A stretch of 64,000 nt of DNA. It comes from JANQHO01 sp965218075. GTDB taxonomy: Bacteria > Bacteroidota > Bacteroidia > Flavobacteriales > Schleiferiaceae. The stretch lies in contig CBDCJZ010000003.1 of the NCBI GenBank assembly GCA_965218075.1, forward strand, positions 558,001-622,000, in the 5' to 3' direction. Of the stretch, positions 53,878-63,195 are shown piece after piece. Positions within the stretch are counted from its first letter, which is position 1. Each line of letters opens with the position of its first letter. The position numbers and the translations under genes are program-made. The notes under the pieces were generated by a model. That model had not been told where the DNA came from and did no database searches. It worked only from the letters and a program-made list of their open reading frames with translations.

Positions 53878-54729
53878 TTGATAAATACACAAAGGTATTT
53901 GAATGATCTTATAGAAAGGGCTATCGAAGAAGATGTTGGCCAGGGTGATCACAGTAGTAATTGTTGTATTCCCGCTAATGCCAAGGGAAAAATGCAGTTG
54001 ACTATTAAAGAAGATGGTGTATTAGCAGGGCTTGAAATAGCCCAACGTGTTTTTCAAAAAATTAATCCTGCAATTTCTTTTGACCCGTTAGTGAAAGATG
54101 GTGATTTTGTAAAGAAGGGAGATATAGCTTTTTCGGTTTCAGGTAATAGGGCTTATCTTCTGCAGGGTGAGCGCTTGGCACTTAACCTGATGCAAAGGAT
54201 GAGTGCTATAGCCACACAAACTCATAAATTGGTAAAACTCATTGAAGGTACTAATACGAAGATTTTAGATACTCGTAAAACTACTCCTAACTTGCGTTTA
54301 TTTGAAAAAATGGCTGTCAGGATGGGAGGTGGTTACAATCATCGTATGGGACTTTATGATATGATTATGCTAAAGGACAACCATATTGATTTTGCAGGGG
54401 GTATAGCTAACGCTATTACCAAGGCGGGTGCTTATTTAAAAGAAAAAAAACTAGATATCCCTATAGAAGTGGAAACCCGTAATTTTGATGAGTTGGAAAC
54501 AGTTTTAAAAATTGGTAAAATACAACGAGTAATGTTTGATAACTTCAGCATTGAAGACACCTATAAGGCCGTAAAAATGGTAAATGGTAAATTGGAAACT
54601 GAATCATCCGGAGGAATTACAGAGAAAACTATAAGATCTTATGCAGAAACAGGAGTGGATTTTATCTCTGTAGGAGCTATAACTCACAGCGTTAAAAGTT
54701 TGGAGATGAGCCTTCAGGCTGCTAAGTAA
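53878..54729 (+). CDS. nadC: Nicotinate-nucleotide pyrophosphorylase (quinolinate phosphoribosyltransferase)
   Basis: Converts quinolinate and PRPP to nicotinate mononucleotide in de novo NAD synthesis. 283 residues. Starts at TTG (53878): no ATG exists before residue 43, and the N-terminal helix MINTQRYLNDLIERAIEEDV is needed. Motifs: DHSSNCCIPANAKGKMQLTI, GERLALNLMQRMSAIATQTH, TKILDTRKTTPNLRLFEKMA (the DTRKTTPG..(L/F)R motif), RMGGGYNHRMGLYDMIMLKD, DNHID, IEVETRNFDE, MFDNFS and ESSGGI. Fits beside the PnuC/NadR-like salvage pair in the same window as another NAD input. nadA/nadB are not in view. Confidence 0.93.
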   Translation: MINTQRYLNDLIERAIEEDVGQGDHSSNCCIPANAKGKMQLTIKEDGVLAGLEIAQRVFQKINPAISFDPLVKDGDFVKKGDIAFSVSGNRAYLLQGERLALNLMQRMSAIATQTHKLVKLIEGTNTKILDTRKTTPNLRLFEKMAVRMGGGYNHRMGLYDMIMLKDNHIDFAGGIANAITKAGAYLKEKKLDIPIEVETRNFDELETVLKIGKIQRVMFDNFSIEDTYKAVKMVNGKLETESSGGITEKTIRSYAETGVDFISVGAITHSVKSLEMSLQAAK

Positions 54730-54825
54730 AGGCTGTTGTGAACCAACATATTACTTTGCAGTGAGAGTAAACAAGGGCTTGATGTTTTTTATATCAAACT
54801 CACATTAATTTAAAATAATATGCTA

Positions 54826-54833
54826 TAGATTTG
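54826..54833 (+). promoter_or_regulatory. -7 box of the YceI lipoprotein gene
   Basis: TAGATTTG, 40 bp before the ATG at 54874. No well-placed -33 TTG. Confidence 0.4.
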
Positions 54834-54873
54834 CGAAGTTATTGTTTAAATACTGACTAATAACATAAGTAAA

Positions 54874-55551
54874 ATGAAAATCTTAGTTAATTATTTCGTC
54901 ATCAGTACTTTAGTTTTGAGCGTAGCAGCTTGTAATAATACTCCTACAGAGACAGTTGAAATGAAAGAAGCTAAAGAAATAGCCCAGCCTAAAGTAGTCA
55001 CTGCTGCTTATAGTCTGATGGAAAATGTAAATAGCATTCACTGGATAGGTTTCAAAACTTATTCCCATGATTCACATGAGGGAAGTGTGCTTATTAAAGA
55101 AGGTGAATTTATGGTAGAAGATGACCAACTAGTAGGCGGCTCTTTTGTGATTGATATGAATTCCATCGAAAATCACGATTTAGCCGATAATCAAGAGTAC
55201 AAACAGAAATTGGAAAACCACTTAAAAAGTCCTGACTTTTTCAATGTAGCTGAATATCCTATTGCTAAGTTCACTATTACTAAAGTTGAAACTGTTGAAA
55301 ACACAGAAAACGGAGTTACTCACAGTATTAGTGGAAATCTAGAGATGTGCGGCAATACCAAGAATATCACCTTTTTCGCTATGGTTTCTATAGAAAATAA
55401 TGCAATGAGTTTTAAAACACCTAAATTTGTAATAGATCGTACTAACTGGGAAGTAATGTATGGATCTCCTAATCTGGTTAGTATTGCTAAAGACAAGCTA
55501 GTTGATAATAATATTAAGCTTGGAGTTGACCTTAAAGCCCAAAAATCCTAA
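54874..55551 (+). CDS. YceI-domain lipoprotein
   Basis: 225 residues, signal peptide MKILVNYFVISTLVLSVAAC with lipobox (SVAAC). The YceI lipocalin-like barrel (about 45-222) has NSIHWIGFKTYSHDSHEGSV, GGSFVIDMNSIENHD, KQKLENHLKSPDFFNVAEYP, IAKFTITKVE, ISGNLEMCGNTKNITFF and WEVMYGSPNLVSIAKDKLVD. YceI proteins bind polyisoprenoids or amphiphiles. Ends with a strong terminator at 55580. A broken duplicate, including upstream sequence, lies at 7427. Confidence 0.9.
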   Translation: MKILVNYFVISTLVLSVAACNNTPTETVEMKEAKEIAQPKVVTAAYSLMENVNSIHWIGFKTYSHDSHEGSVLIKEGEFMVEDDQLVGGSFVIDMNSIENHDLADNQEYKQKLENHLKSPDFFNVAEYPIAKFTITKVETVENTENGVTHSISGNLEMCGNTKNITFFAMVSIENNAMSFKTPKFVIDRTNWEVMYGSPNLVSIAKDKLVDNNIKLGVDLKAQKS

Positions 55552-55579
55552 TACGAAGATCTGTGGTTAACTCTCAGGA

Positions 55580-55610
55580 AGCTGGCCTTTTGGTCAGCTT
55601 TTTTATTTTA
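55580..55610 (+). terminator. Rho-independent terminator after YceI
   Basis: AAGCTGGCC-TTTT-GGTCAGCTT hairpin followed by TTTTATTTTA, 30 bp past the stop codon. Confidence 0.85.
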
Positions 55611-55630
55611 CGTAAGCCTAGATTTCTGGA

Positions 55631-56324
55631 ATGGAAGAAGGGAAAAACCTAAGTATAAAAAGTTGGGCTAAAGATGATCGCCCCCAGGGAAAAACTAATA
55701 GATAAAGGTAAAGAAACTCTTTCTAATGCAGAGCTCATCGCCATATTAGTGGAAAGTGGCACACCAAATGTATCAGCAGTAGATTTAGCTAAATAGATAC
55801 TTATTTCGGTAGATAACAATCTGAATGAACTGAGAAGAAAAACTATAAATGACCTGATTCAATTCAAAGGTATTGGAGAGGCTAAAGCCGTAAGGTATTA
55901 TAACTGCTTTAGAATTAGGCAACCGGAGACATTTGCAGGCACTGCAGCAGAGAAAAATAACCAAGAGCAAAGATGCTTTTGAGATAATGCAGACCTTGAT
56001 AGGTGAGTTACACCACGAAGAGTTTTGGATGATTTATCTGAGTTCTTCTAACAAAATACTGTCTATTAAAAACACTACTAAGGGAGGGTTACCGGTATTA
56101 TGGCAAATGTCAGGTTTATCTTTAAAGAAGGTATGATGATTAACGCTACCGCTATTATTGTGACCCACAACCATCCTTCAGGTTACCTGAATCCCAGTAA
56201 GTCGGACTACAGCCTTACCAATAAACTAAAGAAAGCCGGGCATATTATGGACATTAATGTGGTGGATCACCTTATCGTTACCGATAGGAATTATTATAGC
56301 TTTGCAAATGAAGGCTTTATCTAA
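55631..56324 (+). pseudogene. radC: Broken RadC-family (JAB/MPN domain) gene
   Basis: Length (231 codons) and end are those of RadC. It starts SIKSWAKDDRPREKLIDKGK, ETLSNAELIAILVESGT, VSAVDLAK, then a TAG (55794). After it come LNELRRKTINDLIQFKGIG, a frameshift near 55890, AFEIMQTLIGELHHEEFWMI, YLSSSNKILS, another shift near 56090, then the MPN part INATAIIVTHNHPSGYLNPS (the H-x-H-P-S-G zinc motif) and VVDHLIVTDRNYYSFANEGF. At least one nonsense mutation and two frameshifts. RadC's role is poorly defined; loss is probably tolerated. Confidence 0.87.
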
Positions 56325-56330
56325 GCGATT

Positions 56331-57635
56331 ATGCTGGTCATTTATTCTGAAAGAATCACTTCTCGCTTTAAATACATTTGTAAGCTGCTTTTTACTTCTT
56401 TGTTGGGGCTCAAAATTCGATTTATTAATGATAAAGAAGAATATCTACATATCATCTTACCCAAAATCAACTACTCTAAAAACCCTATGGAAGGTGGTAT
56501 TTTCATTTATTCGGCCAACATTTTATTTGAAACAGACATTTTTGAACAGACATTTCAATACCAGGAAAAGGACAGTGTTCCCATTTTTTTTCTCACTCGC
56601 GAAGACTCACGGCTATCTTTTGACCCTTTGGCAGCCTCATTTTACTTTCTCAGTCGATATGAAGAGTATTTGCCCTTTATAGCCGATGAACACAATCGCT
56701 TTCCTGTTAGAGAATCGCTATTGTACAAATTAGGTAAACTGCATATACCAGTAGTAAGTTATTACACCGAAATGCTGGAAAAATTATTGTTTGAATTTTA
56801 TCCAAGTCTCGAGATAAAAAAACGAAAATATAACTTCGTTAACACGATAGATATCGATAATGCCTATGCCTATCTCGGAAAGGGCTTGCTCAGAACTATG
56901 GGGAGTTATGCAAGAGATATTTCCTCAATGAATATCTTGCAAATAGCAGATCGAAGCAGAACCTTAATCGGACTTCTAGATGATCCTTATGATACCTTCA
57001 GTTGTCAGTTGGCTCTGCAGGAAAAATACAATTATTCTTCTCTTTACTTTGCGCTCTTTTCGCAATTGGGGCAATACGATCGCAATCTCACTATGTATAG
57101 TAGCCGTTTACGCAAGTATCTCAAGAGGATTAACAACTTCTGCGAAGTGGGTATCCATCCATCCTATAGAAGCAATGATTCATTTGCTATCCTGGAAGAA
57201 GAGTGCAAAATGCTGCAAAAAATTTTGAGAATAGATATTACTAAAAGTCGTCAGCACTTTTTAAAATTAAGCTTTCCCAAAACTTATCGATACCTACTAG
57301 ACTTAGAAATTACAGATGACTACAGCATGGGCTTTGCCGATGAAACAGGTTTTCGGGCAGGTATTTGCACTCCTTTTCGTTTCTACGATTTGGAAATGGA
57401 AGTAGAAACTCCACTTATTGTACATCCCTTCCCATTTATGGATGGTACTTACATCTACTATAAAAATATGCGGCTCGAGGACACGTGGAATAATATCAGC
57501 AGCTATATAAAAACCTACCGTAAATATGGTGGAGAATTTACGCCTATCTGGCACAATCGTGTTTTTAGCGAAAAGGAACCCGAATGGAAAGGCTGGAATA
57601 ATATGTTTGAAGAAATGGTCAAGGCAGCCATATGA
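56331..57635 (+). CDS. Polysaccharide-deacetylase-like protein (DUF7033-type)
   Basis: 434 residues, no signal peptide. A NodB-like metal site is suggested by NTIDIDNAYAYLGKG (the TxDxD motif) and VGIHPSYRSNDSFAILEEE (the H-P-S-x motif), with DPLAASFYFLSRYEEYLPFI and FPVRESLLYKLGKLHIPVV in the N-terminal domain typical of the Bacteroidota group. Substrate unknown, probably an envelope or capsular glycan. Starts 7 bp after the dead radC and overlaps the following FemAB-like gene (ATGA), so the pair is coupled. Confidence 0.72.
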   Translation: MLVIYSERITSRFKYICKLLFTSLLGLKIRFINDKEEYLHIILPKINYSKNPMEGGIFIYSANILFETDIFEQTFQYQEKDSVPIFFLTREDSRLSFDPLAASFYFLSRYEEYLPFIADEHNRFPVRESLLYKLGKLHIPVVSYYTEMLEKLLFEFYPSLEIKKRKYNFVNTIDIDNAYAYLGKGLLRTMGSYARDISSMNILQIADRSRTLIGLLDDPYDTFSCQLALQEKYNYSSLYFALFSQLGQYDRNLTMYSSRLRKYLKRINNFCEVGIHPSYRSNDSFAILEEECKMLQKILRIDITKSRQHFLKLSFPKTYRYLLDLEITDDYSMGFADETGFRAGICTPFRFYDLEMEVETPLIVHPFPFMDGTYIYYKNMRLEDTWNNISSYIKTYRKYGGEFTPIWHNRVFSEKEPEWKGWNNMFEEMVKAAI

Positions 57636-58555
57636 TCAAATACTTAAAAAATCATTTTATTGATCGTTTCAAGTATGATCAATGTGTTAAGCTAGATAAC
57701 TCTGGAATTATTTATGGTCTTTCTTGGTACATGGATACTGTTTGTGAAGAATGGCATGCTTTAGTGTCGAATGACTATGATGCGGTGTGGCCCTTGCCTG
57801 TGAGGTACAAATGGGGTGTAAAATATTTCTATCGTCCCTATGCCGTCCAGCAGCTAGGGATATTTTCCAAAATAAATATAGACCCTGCAGTTGAAGAAGA
57901 GTTTATAAAAGCCCTGACAGTCAAATGTAAATTTGCTGATATCTATTTAAACGAACGACGAAATTTTTCAGGTAGAAGTTTTCTTGGAATACAAATAATA
58001 CTCAATCGAAACTTTATTTTAGATATGAGTCGTAGTTATCGGGAAATTCATAATGGTTTTAATATCAACACTCGTAGAAATGTAAGAGCTTCACAAAAAA
58101 ATAAGTTGCAATTATTTGAAGGAGATAATCCCATCGAATTAATTAAGCTCTTCAAAGACAACAAGGGAAAGGATTTAAGATTGCCAGATTCCTTTTACCA
58201 GAACATGGAAAGAGTTATGTATCGTTGCCTATATCACAATTGCGGTAAAGCCTGGACAGTTTATGAGGAGTCTAATTCGGTGATAGCCGGGGCTTTTATC
58301 ACTGAATTTAATAAGAGGATCACTTTACTTTTTTCTGCGCTGGATACTGCAATAGGACGCAAATTGAAAGCTATGTTTTTTCTTATTAACGAATTTTTAA
58401 TTTACTATTCTACTAAGGTCAAATATTTTGATTTTGAAGGGAGTAATGATGAAAAATTAGCTCGTTTCTACAAAGGTTTTGGTCCACAGGAAAAGACTTA
58501 TTATAACCTCAGGTACAATGGGTTGCCCTGGCCTTTAAAGCTTTTAAAGCAGTAA
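57632..58555 (+). CDS. FemAB/GNAT-like acetyltransferase
   Basis: 307 residues. A GNAT-related fold: substrate-facing N-terminal half (YDAVWPLPVRYKWGVKYFYR, PYAVQQLGIF), then NGFNINTRRNVRASQKNKLQ, a typical FemAB/BioF2-like sequence before the second GNAT domain. CoA-side motifs include VIAGAFITEFNKRITLLFSA and YFDFEGSNDEKLARFYKGFG, which is the F.FEGS....(I/L)..FY..FG signature. Catalyses aminoacyl or acyl transfer onto an unknown envelope sugar or lipid. Coupled to the deacetylase-like gene. Confidence 0.75.
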   Translation: MIKYLKNHFIDRFKYDQCVKLDNSGIIYGLSWYMDTVCEEWHALVSNDYDAVWPLPVRYKWGVKYFYRPYAVQQLGIFSKINIDPAVEEEFIKALTVKCKFADIYLNERRNFSGRSFLGIQIILNRNFILDMSRSYREIHNGFNINTRRNVRASQKNKLQLFEGDNPIELIKLFKDNKGKDLRLPDSFYQNMERVMYRCLYHNCGKAWTVYEESNSVIAGAFITEFNKRITLLFSALDTAIGRKLKAMFFLINEFLIYYSTKVKYFDFEGSNDEKLARFYKGFGPQEKTYYNLRYNGLPWPLKLLKQ

Positions 58556-58639
58556 GTGAAAAAATATAAACGTGCCTTTTTTATATTGATCTCAAGTCAA
58601 TTAATAAGAGTCCAACATATTTAGCTTAACTTAATTTAA

Positions 58640-59290
58640 TTCCAATCTCTTTCACTTAATGGATACAACATTTCATAGAGATTGCTTATCGGACTGATAA
58701 TTGAACCTGAACTCACATTCCTTTTAAGATACACAATGAAAGGGTTCTCTAGCAAGCCCGTTATACCGCTTGAGATCACGTTTTGGCTGATTCCAAAAAT
58801 TTTTCATATCATTAATTTATGATTTCTGCTCTCTACAAATTGCTCTCTACAAATTGCTCTCGATAGTTGATCCGATGATGAAAGTAGTAATGTGTCCTGC
58901 ATAGTATAACTATTGGTATTCACCTAGTATAAACAAGGCTCTCTGACTTTACTTTCTTGTTAATAATATTAGGACAAGGCAAGTCTCTTTATATTGTTTA
59001 TAGTTACCAGTTAAGCATGGCCATTTCTTTCATACAACCCAAAAGCTACTACTTTTTCTACTTGATCCTTCTCGCTTTCCTTTGGTGTGCTCACCCAAAA
59101 TAACTTTTATCAATTTTTACCTCTCCAATAAGCAAGCTATCTCTTTGTTCTAACTGTGTTGTGATAACCTCTCTAAATCTGTGATACCAGTTAGTCGCTG
59201 TCTTCCTGCTGACTTTGCAGAAATACGAATGTCTGTATTAGCTTTGTTATTTGTTGTTTAGATAATCTACTTCTTTATTTCATACATACC
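58640..59290 (-). mobile_element. Decayed IS1595-family (IS1016/ISXO2-like) transposase
   Basis: The gap 58556-59525 holds no intact gene. Minus-strand fragments in order: QLEQRDSLLIGEVKIDKSYF (the E-x-D-E/K-SYFG catalytic segment, near 59160-59100), SSSFWV and ERNGHA pieces, then near 58760 QTKRDLKRYNGL-like text and LKECEFRFNN-like text with stops. Zinc-ribbon part missing or unreadable. A 14-bp tandem duplication (ctctctacaaattg) lies at about 58833-58860. Distinct from the other IS1595 copies. Confidence 0.6.
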
Positions 59291-59525
59291 CTTTAACCGA
59301 GTATGGGAGAGCACTATGAGTGATAGTAACTATGGAAGTCAACCCTTCCCGGAAATTAGCTAATGAAAGGCATAGCCCAGGAAATTATCTACTTTTTAAC
59401 TACGAATTGCTTAGAATAAAAATTTATCCATTTTGAAAAATTGATAGCGGGTTTTAACCTCCTCCATTACCGAGCTTTTTAGTTGTACAGCCAGGGAAGT
59501 CTTTGGATTTGTTTTAGAAAGGACT

Positions 59526-60956
59526 CTACTGTAAAATGAGTTTTTTTCTCAAATCTTTTACATAAGTCTTAAATTGCTTATCGGTTTCTACCAGGTTATT
59601 AATTGTACGGCAAGCATGCAGTACTGTGGCATGGTCTTTATTGCCACATTGTGCACCAATACTTGCTAAAGAAGCCTTAGTAAGTTGCTTGGAAAAATAC
59701 ATAGCCAGCTGACGGGCCTGTACAATTTCACGCTTACGGGTAGAGGACTTTAATAATTCTATACGCATATCAAAATAATCACAAACTACCTTTTGAATAT
59801 AGTCAATAGAGATTTCACAAGTAGTATTCTTAACAAATTTGTCAACTATCTGTTTAGCTAGTTCAGTCGTGATTTTCTTTTTATTTAATGAAGACTGAGC
59901 TAATATAGAGATCAAGGCACCTTCTAACTCTCTAACATTAGAACTAATATTATGAGCAAGATATTCGACAATATCATTGGACATTTCAACGCCATCATTG
60001 TAAAGCTTTTGATTTAAGATAGCGACGCGAGTTTCAAAGTCAGGTGTTTGTAGGTCTGCACTTAGCCCCCATTTAAAACGCGAGAGTAGTCTCTCTTCTA
60101 CGCCTTGTATATCTATAGGATCTCGGTCTGAGGTTAAAATTATTTGTTTAGCATGCTGGTGTAAATGATTAAAAATTTCAAAAAAAACGTCCTGTGTCTT
60201 TTCCTTTCCGGCAAAGGAGCATACATCATCCATTATCAGCACATCAATTAACTCATAAAAGTGTACAAAGTCATTTTTGGCATTGTTACAAATAGAGTTG
60301 ATAAACTGCTGAGTGAATTTTTCGGCTGTTAGATAGAGTACCGTTTTTTCTGGGTATTTATTCTTAACTTCAGTACCAATGGCATGAATAAGATGGGTTT
60401 TTCCCAGTCCATTACTTCCATAAATAAGGAAAGGGTTAAATGAGGTTTGTCCCGGTTTGTTGGATATTGCAAATCCCGCAGCACGAGCCAGTCTGTTACA
60501 ATCTCCTTCAATAAAATTTTCGAAAGTACAATTAGGATTCAGTTGGGATTCCACGCGTATTTTTTTTAAGCCAGGAACAATAAAGGGATTTTTTATCCCT
60601 TCTTCCTTCAGTTCTGCTGGCATATTTAACTCAGGATTTTTAATAGGTGCCCGGTTGCTACTTGGAATTTTAACAGTATAAGGCTTAGTGTTACTAGAAG
60701 CATTTTCCATAACAATACTGTACACTAACTTTGCATCTTCTCCTACTTCCCGTTTTATAGCACTCTTGAGGAGTTTAATATAATTTTCCTCGATCCATTC
60801 ATAAAAAAATTTGCTAGGAACCTGAATGGTAAGAATACCCTCTCCAAGTTTGAGAGGCTTGATGGGAAGAAACCACGTTTTGAAACTTTGCAAAGGTATA
60901 TTGTCTTTAATATGGTTAAGGCATTTTTCCCAGACTATTTTTGAAGTTGATATCAT
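59526..60956 (-). CDS. dnaA: Chromosomal replication initiator protein DnaA
   Basis: Binds oriC DnaA boxes and opens the origin. 476 residues. Domain I (about 1-85, WEKCLNHIKDNIPLQSFKTW), a linker, then the AAA+ domain with Walker A GSNGLGKT (about 180-187), Walker B VLIMDDVCSFAGK, sensor I region LTSDRDP and the box VII Arg segment ERLLSRFKWGLSADLQTPDF. Domain IV DNA binding ends with IGAQCGNKDHATVLHACRTI. Intact. Neighbours on both sides are dead elements. No convincing TTATCCACA cluster was seen nearby, so oriC is not placed. Confidence 0.96.
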   Translation of the reverse strand: MISTSKIVWEKCLNHIKDNIPLQSFKTWFLPIKPLKLGEGILTIQVPSKFFYEWIEENYIKLLKSAIKREVGEDAKLVYSIVMENASSNTKPYTVKIPSSNRAPIKNPELNMPAELKEEGIKNPFIVPGLKKIRVESQLNPNCTFENFIEGDCNRLARAAGFAISNKPGQTSFNPFLIYGSNGLGKTHLIHAIGTEVKNKYPEKTVLYLTAEKFTQQFINSICNNAKNDFVHFYELIDVLIMDDVCSFAGKEKTQDVFFEIFNHLHQHAKQIILTSDRDPIDIQGVEERLLSRFKWGLSADLQTPDFETRVAILNQKLYNDGVEMSNDIVEYLAHNISSNVRELEGALISILAQSSLNKKKITTELAKQIVDKFVKNTTCEISIDYIQKVVCDYFDMRIELLKSSTRKREIVQARQLAMYFSKQLTKASLASIGAQCGNKDHATVLHACRTINNLVETDKQFKTYVKDLRKKLILQ

Positions 60957-61116
60957 CGATGAATTGGCATTTTTGTTAGGGTTACTTTATAATACTTTAT
61001 CCCGTCCATTCCAATATGGATAGCTTAAGGTGCATATATGTTTTATAGAATATTAATGCACCGATAAAATCATGGAGACAAAAAAGCGATAAAAAGATGA
61101 CTTTGTCGGTATTGAT

Positions 61117-61500
61117 TTTTTAGTTTCTTTTTACTAAGATCATACCTTAATGCTAAGTCACTGAATCCTGCATTCTACGGTAAAAAGCTACTGATTATTA
61201 GATATAAAGCCTCAAGTATGTAAATTCAACTCTATCAAGAATCAGATATGCTGAAACCAACCCCAGATAGAAGTGTGCAAACCTTATGAGAGTTGGGAAT
61301 GACTTACTGACAGATAGAAGGGAAAGGGATTATGCTATCTGTTTTAGAGAGGCACCTTAAATTCATCCATCCGACCTTGTGTGATGATCTGACCCCATGC
61401 CAAAACTTTCTTGAAACAATTATCCAAAACCCGAATAATTTTTGAGCAAGAGGTTTATAGCAACAGGAAAAAACTACTTACTACCTCCTGGATATAATTA
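61117..61500 (+). pseudogene. Broken YbgC-like acyl-CoA thioesterase, copy B
   Basis: Reads IRYAETNP-like text at about 61241 and, in another frame, LGMTY-stop-QIEGKGIMLSVLE, then RHLKFIHPTLCDDL. A further frame gives KTFLKQLSKTRIIFEQEVYS and SNRKKLLTTSWI. This is a hotdog-fold thioesterase of the YbgC/4HBT type, truncated and shifted several times, with a TGA in the same codon as copy A (50.1-50.5 kb, inverted). In related flavobacteria a thioesterase gene sits beside dnaA, so this copy is probably at the ancestral place. Divergent from dnaA. Confidence 0.75.
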
Positions 61501-61879
61501 ATTACCTCATTTAAAGAGGTAGATAGTCATTTTTCCAATGTTTTTCGCGATAATCTTTTATTTACTTATTTTACCGTAGCAATTCTAAAAGGCCTTTAGA
61601 TTATCGTGTTAAAGATGTTAAAATAACTTTGGCTCTTGCCTATGCTTTATAATCTGCATCATAGTAGTGGGGGGTATAAAATTTTTTTGCTCGTCTATTA
61701 TTTCTTGTGCAATTAGTATTTGTAGTTTAGAGTAAGGAATATGAGGAAGTTTTTTCCATATATATATATATATACTAAATCATAATTATATATTAAATCG
61801 CCTTTTCTTTACTGTTTTTCTTCTATTTTATCCCTAAGCTCTTTTTCTAAAAGAAGCCCTCCTAAAATAGGGTCCTTTT
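61501..61879. other. AT-rich gap with (TA)n run
   Basis: No gene. Contains a short TA microsatellite at about 61762-61776. A minus-strand fragment near 61850 (GGLLLEKELRDKIEEK-like) belongs to no family I know. Confidence 0.35.
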
Positions 61880-62110
61880 CTTTTCCCGTAGTTCACCAAG
61901 ATTGACTGTTTGAGTTGTGTAAGTCCACATAATCAGAAAATGCTTTTTGCTGAGCAGCCTTCCCTCTACCCTTTATGTCTTTATATCATATTTTGTAGAC
62001 ACGATTTGAAATTAAAAAGAGGATCTAGGTATAGATCAAGGTCTACTTTTACACCCCGATCAATGAATTTTTCATAGTCTCTTTACAACTCAGACCTGTA
62101 AAGTATGTTT
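61880..62110 (-). pseudogene. DNA methyltransferase fragment, copy B
   Basis: Minus strand: FIDRGVKVDL, then (frame-shifted) the LIY(L)DPLF region and AAQQKAFSD. The same order and wording as copy A at 25.1-25.8 kb (IDRGVKIDLIYLD, AAQQKAFSDMW). Only the first about 70 codons remain. Sits directly downstream (minus strand) of the IS1595 copy B, exactly as in copy A. Confidence 0.65.
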
Positions 62111-62149
62111 TAATTGAGATTGTGTATAACTAAATTATCTATAGAATTT

Positions 62150-63045
62150 AGCATCAAACCATCCTGTTCAAGGTGTTGAAGAACATTTGACTTTTGCAAA
62201 CATCTCTATCATTTTTATAAGCAACCGCCAATAGATAACCATTTAAGTACTTAGTGCTTACATGTTGATAAATACCCTATCCCCTTATTAACAATAGACT
62301 AAAATCCTTTTATTGTATTTTGTATAAATGTCATCATAAGAAAAATCTTTAAGTATGATGGATTTTCGTCTGTTACAAGGATACTTTATATCCCCCGTTT
62401 ATTATGTTGTTTTCCTATCATTTTGTCAATCTCATGTTTATTAGGGATTTCTGTCTTTTCAGCACGTACGGACCCTTTTCCCTCTAACATTCCTAACACA
62501 GGCGTTTTTATTACTTCCCTTGTCTCTTTTATTGAAAGTATCTTTCTCATATTCAGTCTTTCTAACATTGTCTTTACCGGGCTTACCTCCTACAAAGGTC
62601 TCATCCATCTCAATAATACCATCCAATAAATTTATAAATTTACTAAGATACTTCTCATGGACTTTCTTAATTCTCACTCTCATATACCAAATAGTTGTTT
62701 GCCCAATGTCACACGTCTTGGCTAATTGGATAGTTACTAATGCTCTTTTTAGCTCCTAAAATTAAGCCGATAACCAAAAACCATTTTTATATGGAACTCT
62801 TGTACCGTGAAATATAGTGTCTATTGAGGTCCTAATTTAAAGACTTGTTGCGGCATTTATAGTTTTAGGCAATTGTGGTATCCACCTGGCTTATCCTCCA
62901 ATTCTTTCTCATCATAACTACAATAAAATAAGGGTACATTGGTCTTTCTTTCCATCTCAAACCTTTTAAGAATTTGATACAGGACTCTTCATTAGGGAAT
63001 TGCTTAAGCAAGTTAAATATATTCATACTGTTTTAGTAACTATTA
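62150..63045 (-). mobile_element. Decayed IS1595-family transposase, copy B
   Basis: Minus strand from about 63025: MNIFNLLKQFPNEESCIKFL, GLRWKERPMYPY (zinc ribbon eroded), then near 62690-62460 KVHEKYLSKFINLLDGIIEM followed by DETFVGGKPGKDNVRKTEYE, and KTPVLGMLEGKGSVRAEKTE, NKHEIDKMIGKQHNKRGI. The DET..GGK and KTP(V)LGM(L)E elements identify an ISXO2-like/IS1595 DDE transposase. Several stops. Direct-orientation duplicate of the element at 25.85-26.7 kb. Confidence 0.8.
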
Positions 63046-63148
63046 TTTATTTTGATCAAAATAAATAACATTATCAAATAAAAACCAAGTGAATAAAGAG
63101 TTATTCAGTTTCTACATAGATTTAGAAACTCGCTAAAAAGAAATGTTT

Positions 63149-63156
63149 TACATTTG
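63149..63156 (+). promoter_or_regulatory. -7 box before the last TonB receptor
   Basis: TACATTTG, 40 bp before the ATG at 63196, fits TAnnTTTG. No well-spaced TTG. Confidence 0.35.
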
Positions 63157-63195
63157 ATATCCAATAACTGGAATTCAATTTAACCTAAATAATTA

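Noticed and set aside
56100..56324. Short JAB-domain protein as an independent gene
   Set aside because: It is the C-terminal third of the broken radC; the N-terminal two-thirds lie directly upstream in other frames.
61762..61776. (TA)n tract as an origin unwinding element
   Set aside because: Too short, and no DnaA-box cluster accompanies it.
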